64,000 nt of DNA from Syntrophotaleaceae bacterium (GTDB lineage: Bacteria > Desulfobacterota > Desulfuromonadia > Desulfuromonadales > Syntrophotaleaceae), in NCBI GenBank assembly GCA_041390365.1, contig JAWKQB010000001.1, positions 372,001-436,000 of the forward strand, written 5' to 3'. How positions within the stretch are numbered: position 1 is the first letter of the stretch; every line of letters starts with the position of its first letter. A program made the position numbers and the translations under genes. Shown here one piece after another: positions 27,081-35,939 of this stretch. Under the pieces are notes generated by a model. The model worked only from the letters and a program-made list of their open reading frames with translations. It had not been told where the DNA came from and did no database searches.

Positions 27081-27383
27081 TCAGACCTTGTCCTGGAGAC
27101 GGCTTTCCAGCACTTGAACTCTCTTCTCAAGGGATTCGAATTCTTCCCTTGATATCAAACCCATTTTGCAGCTCATGCGCTGAACCTCTTTCTGAGCCGC
27201 TTCTTCAAGTTTCTGCTGCTGATTGCGGGCTGCTTCCCGCAGAGAAGACAAGAGCTCCTGTCCCTTCTCCTCCCGCAGATTCATCCGGCTCTTCAGATCC
27301 TGGATGAGTTCTTCGACTTTTTTCTGACTCAGAGCCAGGGTTCCGATGCCGGCAAGGAGGGTTTTCTCGATGATGTCCGCCAT
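27081..27383 (-). CDS. Phasin-like / UbiK-like small coiled-coil protein
   Basis: 100-aa helical protein beginning with a hydrophobic patch (IEKTLLAGIGTLALS) and continuing as charged coiled coil. It ends in REEFESLEKRVQVLESRLQDK, the C-terminal coiled-coil type shared by phasin-like and BMFP/UbiK proteins. CAGGAG precedes the ATG at 27383; a longer open frame to 27497 has no support. It is probably co-transcribed with ubiB 60 bp downstream. It may be a polyhydroxyalkanoate-granule phasin or a quinone-synthesis accessory factor; context favours the latter, but this is inference. Confidence 0.72.
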   Translation of the reverse strand: MADIIEKTLLAGIGTLALSQKKVEELIQDLKSRMNLREEKGQELLSSLREAARNQQQKLEEAAQKEVQRMSCKMGLISREEFESLEKRVQVLESRLQDKV

Positions 27384-27602
27384 GGCGTTCTCCTGTTTCA
27401 ACAGGTTGATTGATGGCCTGAAACGACAAGCGACCAGGCCGAAGGTTGATGGAGGCGCAAAAACTTGCCCACTGCTGCTTTCTGCTTGGTCATTCACATT
27501 TTTCTGTATTGCGAAAGCGTCAAGGTTGAAAGGATTTCAGGTACTTCTAATACTATCACAGCGAGAGGGGCCTGCAAACCTTCTCCTTATTACCCCCGAT
27601 GT

Positions 27603-27812
27603 TCAGCGGCGAAAAAGCCAGATGATCAGGGAGATGATCGCTGAAAGTAGAAGACAGGTGGCCAGGGGGAAATAGAAGGTAACGCGCTCCGATTCAATGC
27701 GGATATCGCCCGGCAACCGTCCCAGAAAGGGGATTTTTCCGCCGAAGTGGATCAGCAGGCCGAGTCCGGCCAAAAGCAGACCGGTGATGAACAGGATTTT
27801 TCCGAAGGTCAT
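27603..27812 (-). CDS. DUF2905 small membrane protein
   Basis: 69-aa protein with two hydrophobic helices (about 6-24 and 48-66) around the conserved KIPFLGRLPGDIRIE segment typical of DUF2905. It is probably an inner-membrane protein. Function unknown; in many bacteria this family sits near ruvB or queA, consistent with its place here downstream of the ruv genes. Confidence 0.85.
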   Translation of the reverse strand: MTFGKILFITGLLLAGLGLLIHFGGKIPFLGRLPGDIRIESERVTFYFPLATCLLLSAIISLIIWLFRR

Positions 27813-27900
27813 GGCTTGAGTTTTTTTGCGTTCGGGGCCGCTATCCTTACCGGGATCGATATGAACTATATCTTATCATTCGGGGAGGTGGCCAGAAAAA

Positions 27901-30267
27901 CTAAATTTCCTCTGCTATCAGCGACCATGGGGGCAGATTGCGTTCCCTCCAAAGGCTATCCGCAAGGTGATCGGCGCCTTTCGGATCATCATTCAGACGA
28001 TGAATTTCCCTCAGCAGATTCTGGCGAAGCTTTCCCAGGTCGGCCTGATAACGTTCGAGTATCGCGGCAAGGATCTGGCGGTCTTCGGGCAGACTCAGCC
28101 GCATCGGGCCGGAAGCGGTTGCCGAGGACAACAGGAGGGCTCGGGCCAATTCCGCTCCTTCAATCCGCAGCAGATTGCCTGACGCATCCCTAAGTTCGAA
28201 AGTCTCGAAGAACTGGCCCGCGCAAACGAGCGGGGCCTCGAACGAATACTCCTGCAGTCGGGGACGATAATAATCGAACAGGTAATGATCGGGAAAAACC
28301 GGCACGCCGTCGATGAATACATGGTCACCGATCTGTCTGGCCAGTTCGGTGCCATCCTCTTCCCGGGATCGGGGTGGCGACGAAAGTTGAGGCGCAACCA
28401 CAACTGGAGGGAGAGGTTCTGTTCCCAGCCAGGAGGCCAGGACCCGGTCGATTTCACGGGTTGAAGGGGGCGGCCCATCCTCTCGCGGGAAGTGACGCTG
28501 CAGGACGGCCAGACCTGCAGGCTCGGGAACAGGCAGTCCGAAATTGACCATTTCCAGACGCAAGGATTTGCGTCCGGGCAGCCTGCGGCCATTGCTGACC
28601 ACCTTCCAGAGATAATGCCCGAGACTGCTGTGCAGAAAGAGGGAAAACTGTTTTTCATGCTGTGAACTCCAGCTATCCTCTTGGGGATAAACAAGGCGGC
28701 CGGTGTCCAGAAGGGCTTGCAGATTCTCAGGCAGGTGCAGCGAAAGCCTCAGTATGGACGGATGGGCCCGCCGAAGCTTCTGCCAGTTGACACGCCGTTC
28801 GGAACCATCAGCCAAGCGGAAGCGGGTGACATGATCCGGCAGAATTGATTTGAAAAGCCTCACAAGCAGCAGGTTTTCCGGTTCCGGTTCGATCCGGTCG
28901 AGGGTGAACTGTTCCTGGATCAATTGGAACAGCGGGCGGCCGAAATCGGCGGCGGGCCAGTCGTTCGGGAGACGCAATTCAATGACCGCTCCCTCGGCGG
29001 CCATCCCCAAAAGATGGAGAAACTGCCAGGCCCATTCGGGACTTCTGTCAGGAAGTCGAAAGCGACGGGTAGGCCAGGAGGTGCGGAGCATCGCCAGATG
29101 GTTGCGGCGGCAATCAGCATCCGGATAACGACCGTTGCCCAGGGTGCCGCTGACCATGCCAGGGGCGGATGAAAAGGGAAGTTGCCACAGATCCCAGGCC
29201 TGCTCGGCCGCCGGGGACTTCAAAAGATGCCGCAGCAGGGCGGTCATGGCCAGAACGGAGCGGGGCGCGACTTCCAGAATCGGTCCCGCATACGCGTAGC
29301 AACGGTCCGGATTCAGCAGCAGGAACTGGCCGGTTTTTTCGGCCGGCGGGAAGGGCAGGGGAAAGCCGCCGAGGTGCCGGCTTTCGTTTTGGAGCAGCAG
29401 GCTGAGGGCCTCGCTGTGGCGATCGGGATCGGTGGCTGCCTGCAGCTGGGTCAGGCGCCGGTAGAGGAGATGAAAGCGGACAGCTGCCTCTTCAGGCAAG
29501 GCAATTTCATGTTCTTCCTCCTGCAGTGCAAGGCGCAGAGGGTCCGGCAGGGTCCTGGCAAACGCGCGCAGCACGGAATCGAGCTCCCGGGGTGCGATTG
29601 ATGTTGGCGGATTTTCCAGGATCAGGCTCAGGAGGCGAACCAGTGTCAGAAAATTTTTACTGTCGGCAAGGTCATCGGCCGAAACGTCATATCGTGTAAA
29701 TTTCCGATCGATGCGTGACATCCGGCAGGTGTCGACCAGCAAAGACCGCACTCCCGACAGGGTGAAGCGGTACAGGTTGGCGAAATAACTGGACGAGAGT
29801 TGCGGGGGCGGGACAGCACCCACCACGGCCATGATTTTGGCCTCATCCATCAACTTCTGCAGCGCTTCCTGAAAACCCTCGACGGAAGGAACGTTGTCCA
29901 GTTCGAACTGTTTCCGGGCAACCGGCTGGTCCTGTCGGGCATCCCAGAAGGTGATTTTCCTTGCAGTCCAGGTGATGAAATAAGCGAGGCCGAGGGCCTG
30001 GGAGCAGCATTGTCCCAGGTGCAGTGCAGGGGGATCGTTGCTGTCGGGAAAGAGCACCACAGCTCCGGCCATGAAACTGTCCCGGTTGATCCAGAACACC
30101 AGAGGGGGATTTTGACAGCCGCAGGGTGTGAGCAGCGACGGAAAGGTCTCGATTCTGCGCAGTGGGGATCTGCCATGAGCGATCAGGCTTTCTCCCCAAT
30201 GCGCCAGCTGTTCAGCCAGTTGCCGGATGGTTTTCGAGGTTGTGGGTCGGGTGGAAAAAGCAGACAT
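27901..30267 (-). CDS. Large uncharacterised protein, possibly a degenerate nuclease-methyltransferase
   Basis: 788-aa soluble protein without a signal peptide or membrane helix; I do not recognise a named family. Residues 70-115 (QALGLAYFITWTARKITFWD) resemble the tail of PD-(D/E)XK restriction-type N-terminal domains but lack the acidic/lysine catalytic triad. Residues 408-470 (WAWQFLHLLGMAAEG, then LPNDWPAADFGRPLF) resemble the strands after the NPPY motif of N6-adenine methyltransferases, yet no NPPY or SAM-binding Gly motif is readable. The remainder (480-790) could be a target-recognition-like region. It lies 45 bp after ruvB on the same strand, so it is probably part of the ruv transcript. 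The relationship is my inference and needs profile searches. Confidence 0.6.
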   Translation of the reverse strand: MSAFSTRPTTSKTIRQLAEQLAHWGESLIAHGRSPLRRIETFPSLLTPCGCQNPPLVFWINRDSFMAGAVVLFPDSNDPPALHLGQCCSQALGLAYFITWTARKITFWDARQDQPVARKQFELDNVPSVEGFQEALQKLMDEAKIMAVVGAVPPPQLSSSYFANLYRFTLSGVRSLLVDTCRMSRIDRKFTRYDVSADDLADSKNFLTLVRLLSLILENPPTSIAPRELDSVLRAFARTLPDPLRLALQEEEHEIALPEEAAVRFHLLYRRLTQLQAATDPDRHSEALSLLLQNESRHLGGFPLPFPPAEKTGQFLLLNPDRCYAYAGPILEVAPRSVLAMTALLRHLLKSPAAEQAWDLWQLPFSSAPGMVSGTLGNGRYPDADCRRNHLAMLRTSWPTRRFRLPDRSPEWAWQFLHLLGMAAEGAVIELRLPNDWPAADFGRPLFQLIQEQFTLDRIEPEPENLLLVRLFKSILPDHVTRFRLADGSERRVNWQKLRRAHPSILRLSLHLPENLQALLDTGRLVYPQEDSWSSQHEKQFSLFLHSSLGHYLWKVVSNGRRLPGRKSLRLEMVNFGLPVPEPAGLAVLQRHFPREDGPPPSTREIDRVLASWLGTEPLPPVVVAPQLSSPPRSREEDGTELARQIGDHVFIDGVPVFPDHYLFDYYRPRLQEYSFEAPLVCAGQFFETFELRDASGNLLRIEGAELARALLLSSATASGPMRLSLPEDRQILAAILERYQADLGKLRQNLLREIHRLNDDPKGADHLADSLWRERNLPPWSLIAEEI

Positions 30268-30312
30268 GACCTTTCTTTCAACAGGTACCTGGGGGAACAG
30301 CGGCGCCTGGGC

Positions 30313-31338
30313 CTATTCGAAGAGATTTCCCGAACGGCCGGCCTGGCTGGGAGTGCACTGAAAGTGACGGTAGGCAAGTTCGGTCGCGGTGCGGCCTCGG
30401 GGCGTTCTGTTAAGATAGCCCTGCTGGAGCAGATACGGCTCGATCACATCCTCGATGGTATCTTTTTCCTCGCCCACGGCGGCGGCCAAAGTTTCAAGCC
30501 CCACCGGCCCGCCTGAAAATTTCTGGATGATGGTCAGAAGGATAAGGCGGTCCATGTGGTCGAGGCCACGCTGGTCCACTTCCAGGCGGGTCAGGGCCAT
30601 GTCGGCCAGCTCCCGCGTGATGATGCCGTCTCCCTTGATCTGGGCGAAATCCCGCACTCGGCGCAACAGGCGGTTGGCGATGCGTGGGGTGCCGCGACTG
30701 CGGCGGGCCACTTCGATTTCCCCTTCCTTTTCAATGGGCACGTTGAGGATGTTCGCGCTGCGGCGGACGATGGTGGCCAGCTCTTCGTGATTGTAGAATT
30801 CGAGACGGGCGATGACTCCGAAGCGATCCCGCAGTGGGGAAGAGAGAAGGCCGGCGCGGGTGGTGGCGCCCACCAGGGTGAAGCGGGGGATGTCCAGTTT
30901 GATGGTGCGGGCGGAAGGACCCTGGCCGATGATAATATCGATCTGGTAGTCTTCCATGGCCGGGTAGAGAATCTCTTCCACAACTGCGCTAAGGCGGTGA
31001 ATCTCGTCGATGAAGAGAACATCCCCCTCTTCGAGGTTGGTCAGGATGGCCGCCAGGTCTCCCGGTTTTTCGATTACCGGCCCGGAGGTGCTTTTGATGT
31101 TGACCCCCATTTCGCTGGCCACAATGTTGGCCAGGGTGGTCTTGCCCAATCCGGGCGGTCCGTAAAAAAGCACGTGATCCAGGGCTTCCTGGCGGGCCCG
31201 CGCGGCATCGATGAAGACCTGGAGATTTTCCTTGGCCTTGGACTGGCCGATATACTCGGCCAGGGTTCTTGGGCGAAGAGAAGCCTCGAAACGGGCATCG
31301 TCGCCTGACAGGCCGGCGGTGATCAGACGGTCATCCAT
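30313..31338 (-). CDS. ruvB: Holliday junction branch migration helicase RuvB
   Basis: 341-aa AAA+ motor of the RuvAB complex. Walker A GPPGLGKTT (about residue 60), Walker B FIDEIHRL, sensor 1 GATTRAG, the arginine-finger region LRDRFG, and a C-terminal winged helix (PRGRTATELAYRHF). The ATG at 31338 follows GGGAG; a TTG directly before it is an alternative. It is third in the ruvC-ruvA-ruvB series, 77 bp after ruvA. Confidence 0.97.
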   Translation of the reverse strand: MDDRLITAGLSGDDARFEASLRPRTLAEYIGQSKAKENLQVFIDAARARQEALDHVLFYGPPGLGKTTLANIVASEMGVNIKSTSGPVIEKPGDLAAILTNLEEGDVLFIDEIHRLSAVVEEILYPAMEDYQIDIIIGQGPSARTIKLDIPRFTLVGATTRAGLLSSPLRDRFGVIARLEFYNHEELATIVRRSANILNVPIEKEGEIEVARRSRGTPRIANRLLRRVRDFAQIKGDGIITRELADMALTRLEVDQRGLDHMDRLILLTIIQKFSGGPVGLETLAAAVGEEKDTIEDVIEPYLLQQGYLNRTPRGRTATELAYRHFQCTPSQAGRSGNLFE

Positions 31339-31415
31339 CAAAAACTCCCGGTGCTGGTGCTCTGCGCTGCTTTCTGGTAAGAGTCCCTACTCGTGATCGA
31401 TTTGTCCCCCGGCTT

Positions 31416-32015
31416 CTATCGCAACAGGATTTTCAGGGCGGCCTTGAGGATGTCTTCCAGCGAAGAATTGGGAGGGAATTCCAGATTCTCCAGTGCTTTT
31501 TTCGAAAGGTTTTCGGTGTAGCCGAGATTTGTGAGTGCCGACAGGGCGTCTTGACGCAGGCCGGCCATACCGGCTTTTGAGGAAGCGGTCGCAACGGCGA
31601 CGGCCTGTCCGGCCTCCCGGGGGATCTTCTCGCGGAGTTCGAGGATCAGTCGTTCGGCGGTTTTTTTGCCGATTCCGGGCAGCCCCGAGAGCTGTTTGAC
31701 GTCACCCCGGGCCAGAGCCCCGCGCAGATCTCCAGCCGGCATGTTGGAGAGGATGTTGAGTGCCAGTTTCGGTCCGACCCCTGAAACGGAGAGCAACAGG
31801 ATAAACAGATCCTTTTCCTCGGCGGTCAGAAAACCGTAGAGATTGATGGCATCTTCCCGGACATGGGTATGTACAAAAAGTCTGGCAGGGCCTTCGTCCG
31901 GCAGGGAATAGAAACTGGAAAGCGGGATCAGAAGCCGGTAACCGACGCCGCCGACATCGAGGATGACCTGGGCCGGGGTTTTTTGCAGTATGTTGCCGCT
32001 GAGAAGGGCGATCAT
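31416..32015 (-). CDS. ruvA: Holliday junction DNA-binding subunit RuvA
   Basis: 199-aa protein: N-terminal OB fold (MIALLSGNILQKTP, VGYRLLIP), two helix-hairpin-helix motifs (FILLLSVSGVGPKLAL; LSGLPGIGKKTAERLI) and a C-terminal three-helix domain that contacts RuvB. It tetramerises on four-way junctions. The start overlaps the ruvC stop by 4 bp, showing translational coupling; GAGGTG lies just upstream. Confidence 0.97.
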   Translation of the reverse strand: MIALLSGNILQKTPAQVILDVGGVGYRLLIPLSSFYSLPDEGPARLFVHTHVREDAINLYGFLTAEEKDLFILLLSVSGVGPKLALNILSNMPAGDLRGALARGDVKQLSGLPGIGKKTAERLILELREKIPREAGQAVAVATASSKAGMAGLRQDALSALTNLGYTENLSKKALENLEFPPNSSLEDILKAALKILLR

Positions 32016-32524
32016 GGCACCTCGCTGATGGTTTTCGATTGCACCAACCGGGCAACCAGTTCGCAGCTGTGGGCATGGCAGATGGCCACGGCCAGGGCAT
32101 CGGAGGCATCCTCCTGGGCGATTTCCGGCAGTTTGAGAAGCACCCGGACCATTTGCTGAACCTGACCTTTGCCTGCTTTGCCGTAGCCGACCACGGCATT
32201 CTTGACCTGAACCGCACTGTATTCAGTAACCGGCAGATCCGCGTTGACCCCGGCGAGAAGAGCGACTCCGCGGGCATGACCGAGTTTCAGTGCGGAAAGA
32301 GCATTCTTGGCGACGAATATCTGCTCGACGGCTACGGCCTGAGGTCGGTAATGTTCTATGACCCCGGAAAGGCCGTCGTAAATCAATCGCAGTCGTTCTG
32401 ACAGCGGGCTCTCGGCACGGGTGCAGATAGCACCGTTGTCGACATGAATCAGCCGGTTTCCCCTCTTTTCGATGATGCCGTAGCCGGTGATCCTGGTTCC
32501 CGGGTCGATCCCTAATATGCGCAT
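32012..32524 (-). CDS. ruvC: Holliday junction resolvase RuvC
   Basis: 170-aa RNase H-fold endonuclease. The acidic metal ligands are visible: Asp7 in LGIDPGTRITGYG, Glu in AVEQIFVAKN, and the C-terminal aspartates in EDASDALAVAICH. It is the first ruv gene of the operon, 115 bp downstream of yebC. Ribosome-binding signal is weak. Confidence 0.97.
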   Translation of the reverse strand: MRILGIDPGTRITGYGIIEKRGNRLIHVDNGAICTRAESPLSERLRLIYDGLSGVIEHYRPQAVAVEQIFVAKNALSALKLGHARGVALLAGVNADLPVTEYSAVQVKNAVVGYGKAGKGQVQQMVRVLLKLPEIAQEDASDALAVAICHAHSCELVARLVQSKTISEVP

Positions 32525-32639
32525 TATTCAAACCGTTTCAGACGACGGAGCGGCAAGGCTGCCACCCCCAACCCGGCTGCCGGATCATGCAGGAGGAGTC
32601 TGACAGCCTTGAAAGCGCCTCTTCTCCAGATCCGCCGGC

Positions 32640-33386
32640 TCAGGCTACGAAGCTTGCCAGATCTTCTTCCGAGATATCGAAATTGGCGTAGACGTTCTGC
32701 ACGTCGTCGTTGTCTTCCAGCTTGTCCATCATCTTCAGCATCTGCTCGGCCTGCTTCCCCTCGAGCTTGACCATGGTCTGGGGAATCATGGTGACCTCGG
32801 CGGATTCCCACTGCAGATTCCGGGCGGCGAGGGCTTCCCGGACCTCGATGAAATTTCCCGGGTCGGTGATGATCTCGATTACATCGCCTTCATCCTTGAC
32901 ATCCTCGGCCCCGGCTTCCAGCGCCGCTTCGAACAGGGAATCAAAATCCTGGTCCTTGCTGAAGGAAATCAGGCCCTTCCGGTCAAACAGGAACGCCACG
33001 GAACCGCTCACCCCCAAAGAACCGTTATGTTTATTGAAGATATGCCGCACGTCGGCCACCGTGCGGGTCCGGTTGTCAGTCATGAACTCGACGATGACGG
33101 CGGCGCCGCCAGGTCCGTATCCTTCAAAGGTCCCTTCTTCATAGGAAATGCCGTCGAGGTCGCCGCAGCCCTTCTTGATGGCCCGATCGATGGTGTCCTT
33201 GGGCATGTTGCCGCTTTTAGCTTTGTCGATGGCGGTGCGAAGGCGGGGATTTCCCTCCGGGTCTCCGCCGCCGATCTTGGCTGCGATGGTTATTTCCTTG
33301 ATCAGTTTGGTGAATATTTTGCCGCGCTTTGCATCCTGGGCGCCTTTGCGGTGTTTGATGTTCGCCCACTTGCTGTGTCCTGCCAT
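32640..33386 (-). CDS. yebC: YebC/PmpR-family protein
   Basis: 248-aa protein with the conserved N-terminus AGHSKWANIKHRKG and the EGYGPGGAAVIVEFMTDN and GSLGVSGSVAFLF motifs. The family was long annotated as transcriptional regulators; members are now also implicated in helping ribosomes through difficult nascent sequences. AAGGAG precedes the ATG. Location upstream of ruvC is conserved in many bacteria. Confidence 0.95.
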   Translation of the reverse strand: MAGHSKWANIKHRKGAQDAKRGKIFTKLIKEITIAAKIGGGDPEGNPRLRTAIDKAKSGNMPKDTIDRAIKKGCGDLDGISYEEGTFEGYGPGGAAVIVEFMTDNRTRTVADVRHIFNKHNGSLGVSGSVAFLFDRKGLISFSKDQDFDSLFEAALEAGAEDVKDEGDVIEIITDPGNFIEVREALAARNLQWESAEVTMIPQTMVKLEGKQAEQMLKMMDKLEDNDDVQNVYANFDISEEDLASFVA

Positions 33387-33581
33387 GTTTCTGTTTTCTC
33401 CTTGTCGGTATATTCAACGCTTGGCGTAGGAAAGTGCGAACCCGGAACCTTCTGCCGGAACTCTTGCTATTGCCGATACTCGGGTGGAAGAAAGGGGCCC
33501 ATTCGATACAGAACCGCTGACCAAGGATCGGTTTTTAGGTCCGGGGGATAGAACGGTTGATCCTATCATGAAGCCCGGAAT

Positions 33582-33621
33582 CCGAACAAGCGCTTTCCCA
33601 TGGCGGAAAGCGCTTGTTCGG
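33582..33621. repeat. Perfect 17-bp inverted repeat (hairpin)
   Basis: CCGAACAAGCGCTTTCC at 33582-33598 is the exact reverse complement of 33605-33621, separated by CATGGC. It lies 32 bp past the glpX stop on the minus strand. No U-tract follows on either strand, so it is not a classical terminator; it could still be a 3'-end or factor-dependent terminator, or a protein-binding palindrome. Confidence 0.85.
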
Positions 33622-33652
33622 CCGACGGCTGATGAGATGCGGGGGACGTCTT

Positions 33653-34606
33653 TCAGTAAACCGGTTTAAAATCGAATTGATGGAAAGCCGTGATGAATCG
33701 AACCGTGCGGCTTTTGGATCGCATGACGATGGAGTGGGTTTCGGCACCCCCTGAAAAATAACGCACTCCCTTGAGAAGTTCGCCGTTGGTGACGCCGGTG
33801 GCGGCGAAAAAAACGTCGCCGCGTGCCATGTCTTCCGCAGAGTAGACCCGGTCGAAGTCATCGATTCCCATCGCCCTTGCCCGGTCCTTTTCTTCAGGAT
33901 TCAGGAATACCAGACGCCCCTGCATGTCTCCGCCGGTGCATTTGAGGGCCGCCGCAGCCAGAACCCCTTCCGGAGCTCCGCCGATGCCGAGCATCATGTC
34001 TACCCCGCTACCGGCCACTGTTGCTGCAATAGCCGGCGCGACGTCACCGTCGGAGATCAGGTGGATTCTGGCTCCGGCCAGACGCACTTCATTGATGATT
34101 TTCTCGTGTCGGGGCCGGTCGAGTATGACCACGGTCAGGTCCTGAACATAGCAGTTTTTGGCCTCGGCAACCCTTTTCAGGTTTTCCCCGGGGCTGTCGT
34201 TGATATTGATGGTACCGTAGGCCTGGGGACCGACGGCAATTTTGTCCATGTACATGTCGGGAGCATGGAGGAAGCCCCCTCTGGGAGCAAGAGCAATGGT
34301 GGTAATGGCGCCGGTTGTGCCCTTGGCGCAGATGGTTGTACCTTCAAGAGGATCGACGGCAATATCGACTTCCGGTTCCACTCCGTTGCCGACCTTCTCG
34401 CCGATATACAGCATGGGAGCTTCATCCATCTCCCCTTCGCCGATGACCACGGTGCCTCGGATGCCGATGGAATCCAGGGTGCGCCGCATCGCTTCAGTGG
34501 CGGCTCCGTCCGCGGCATTCTTGTCTCCTTTGCCGACCCAGCGCCCGCAGGCCAAGGCGGCGGCTTCGGTTACCCTCACCAGCTCCAGTGCCAGGTTGCG
34601 ATCCAT
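33653..34606 (-). CDS. glpX: Class II fructose-1,6-bisphosphatase
   Basis: 317-aa gluconeogenic enzyme of the lithium-sensitive phosphatase fold. Metal and phosphate motifs: VVIGEGEMDEAPM (about residue 55), DIAVDPLEGTT (about 81), SDGDVAPAIAA and GIGGAPEGVLAAAALKC. Length and N-terminus fit GlpX. GGAGGA lies about 10 bp ahead of the ATG. It appears monocistronic, with a long upstream intergenic region and a large hairpin downstream. Confidence 0.96.
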   Translation of the reverse strand: MDRNLALELVRVTEAAALACGRWVGKGDKNAADGAATEAMRRTLDSIGIRGTVVIGEGEMDEAPMLYIGEKVGNGVEPEVDIAVDPLEGTTICAKGTTGAITTIALAPRGGFLHAPDMYMDKIAVGPQAYGTININDSPGENLKRVAEAKNCYVQDLTVVILDRPRHEKIINEVRLAGARIHLISDGDVAPAIAATVAGSGVDMMLGIGGAPEGVLAAAALKCTGGDMQGRLVFLNPEEKDRARAMGIDDFDRVYSAEDMARGDVFFAATGVTNGELLKGVRYFSGGAETHSIVMRSKSRTVRFITAFHQFDFKPVY

Positions 34607-34963
34607 CTTCTGTCAATCCTCCCTTTTGGCGGTAGCCGCCAAGATCGTTACGGTTCAATCGAATAGTCACTTGGCCAAAGTCCGGAACATGCCCTCTTCT
34701 GGCCGCATGTTCCCGATTTGACACGAGTTTAAGCGGGCCTCATCATGGCATGATTCTGGATTAAAAACAAGTTTTCCAGCAGCGGGTCTTACCTTTTTGA
34801 AACAGATTGAGCTATAGTTGAAGGCGATGCTGTTCTGCATTTCTCACATACTGCGGCTACTCAGGCACGTCTCATTCTTGACAACTCGCGCCTTGAACTC
34901 TTTTACATCAGGGCTTGATTATCGAGAACAGTCTAATGTTTACCATGAGAAAGCGAAAATGGA
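34607..34963. other. Divergent intergenic region (357 bp) between glpX and the GDPD gene
   Basis: No gene is supported. It contains a 9-bp inverted repeat GGAACATGC (34684-34692 with 34705-34713, 12-bp loop), which could be an operator near glpX. It also contains TTGACA at 34878-34883 followed at 17 bp by TTTTAC, a weak candidate promoter for the plus-strand gene. Confidence 0.4.
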
Positions 34964-35713
34964 ATGAAGAATTTTTTTATCTGGGCTCATAGAGGCGCGT
35001 CCGCCAAGGCGCCGGAAAACACCATGGCGGCCTTCCGCCTGGCCCTTGAGCAGGGAGCGGACGGGTTGGAGCTCGATGTGCATCTCACCCGCGACGGCGT
35101 ACCGGTTGTCATTCACGACGCAACCGTCGACAGGACCAGCAATGGGGCAGGGGCGGTTTCCGCAATGACCTGGCAGGAAATCAGTCTTCTCGATGCCGGA
35201 AGCTGGTTCGACAAGGGTTTTTTCGGGGAACCGATACCTCCCCTTGTCGAGGTTTTCCAGTGGAACGCCGGCCGGTTGAAAGTCAACGTCGAAATCAAGG
35301 AATCAGCTGCCGCCGATGCCGTAGTCGAGGTTTGGCGGAGGTTTCCCGGCACGCCCCTGGTGGTCTCTTCCTTCGATCAGTCATTACTGGAGGAGCTGAG
35401 TCGCAAGGAACCGGGCCCGCCGGTCGGCTTTCTCTGCGACAACCGGGACTGGTTGCCTGTTGCGGAAAAAGCCGCCGCCTGCAGGGCGTGGTCCTTTCAC
35501 CCCGCCCAGGAAATGGTTGACGCCCTTCTGGTCAAAACGTGCCACAGTCTGGGCCTTGCGGTTTTCCCCTGGACTGTGGATGGCCCCCGGCGGTTGGAAA
35601 CGCTCTGGAATATCCAGGTGGACGGGGTGTTCTGCAACGACCCGGGATCGGTCAGGGCTTTTATGGATCGGTTCTCGACAGAGGACATTGCTGATGCCAA
35701 GGACATTCACTGA
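34964..35713 (+). CDS. Glycerophosphodiester phosphodiesterase (cytoplasmic, UgpQ-like)
   Basis: 249-aa GDPD TIM barrel that cleaves glycerophosphodiesters to glycerol-3-phosphate and an alcohol. Active-site motifs: AHRGASAKAPENT (catalytic His and Glu), GLELDVHLTRDG, IHDATVDRTSNG and VNVEIKE. No signal peptide, so it should be cytoplasmic. The glycerol-phosphate product fits metabolically with the neighbouring gluconeogenic glpX, although the genes are divergent. Confidence 0.93.
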   Translation: MKNFFIWAHRGASAKAPENTMAAFRLALEQGADGLELDVHLTRDGVPVVIHDATVDRTSNGAGAVSAMTWQEISLLDAGSWFDKGFFGEPIPPLVEVFQWNAGRLKVNVEIKESAAADAVVEVWRRFPGTPLVVSSFDQSLLEELSRKEPGPPVGFLCDNRDWLPVAEKAAACRAWSFHPAQEMVDALLVKTCHSLGLAVFPWTVDGPRRLETLWNIQVDGVFCNDPGSVRAFMDRFSTEDIADAKDIH

Positions 35714-35884
35714 AAATCGGAACTGATAAAATTACGGGCCGAACGATACCGGCATTGCGGGACCCCTATCCCAGCAGCGAATTCGGCAGACAGATCGAAG
35801 AGACGGCCTGCATGCTGGTCGCACAAAGCCGGGGCGCCTCAATGGATGCAGGACGGCTCCTCCTTTAGAAGGGGCGAAAGCAAG

Positions 35885-35914
35885 TTTACAGGTAATCCCC
35901 GCCAGACGTATAAT
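35885..35914 (+). promoter_or_regulatory. Sigma-70-type promoter for nfu
   Basis: TTTACA (35885-35890, 5 of 6) and a perfect TATAAT (35909-35914) with an 18-bp spacer, ending 25 bp before the nfu ATG. Predicted start of transcription is around 35921, giving a leader of about 20 nt that includes AGGAGG. Confidence 0.65.
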
Positions 35915-35939
35915 GAAGCAAAAACGACAGGAGGTCGTC

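Noticed and set aside
25542..27152. 536-codon plus-strand frame
   Set aside because: Antisense to ubiB; composition rich in Gln/Asp typical of reverse-strand frames, no motif.
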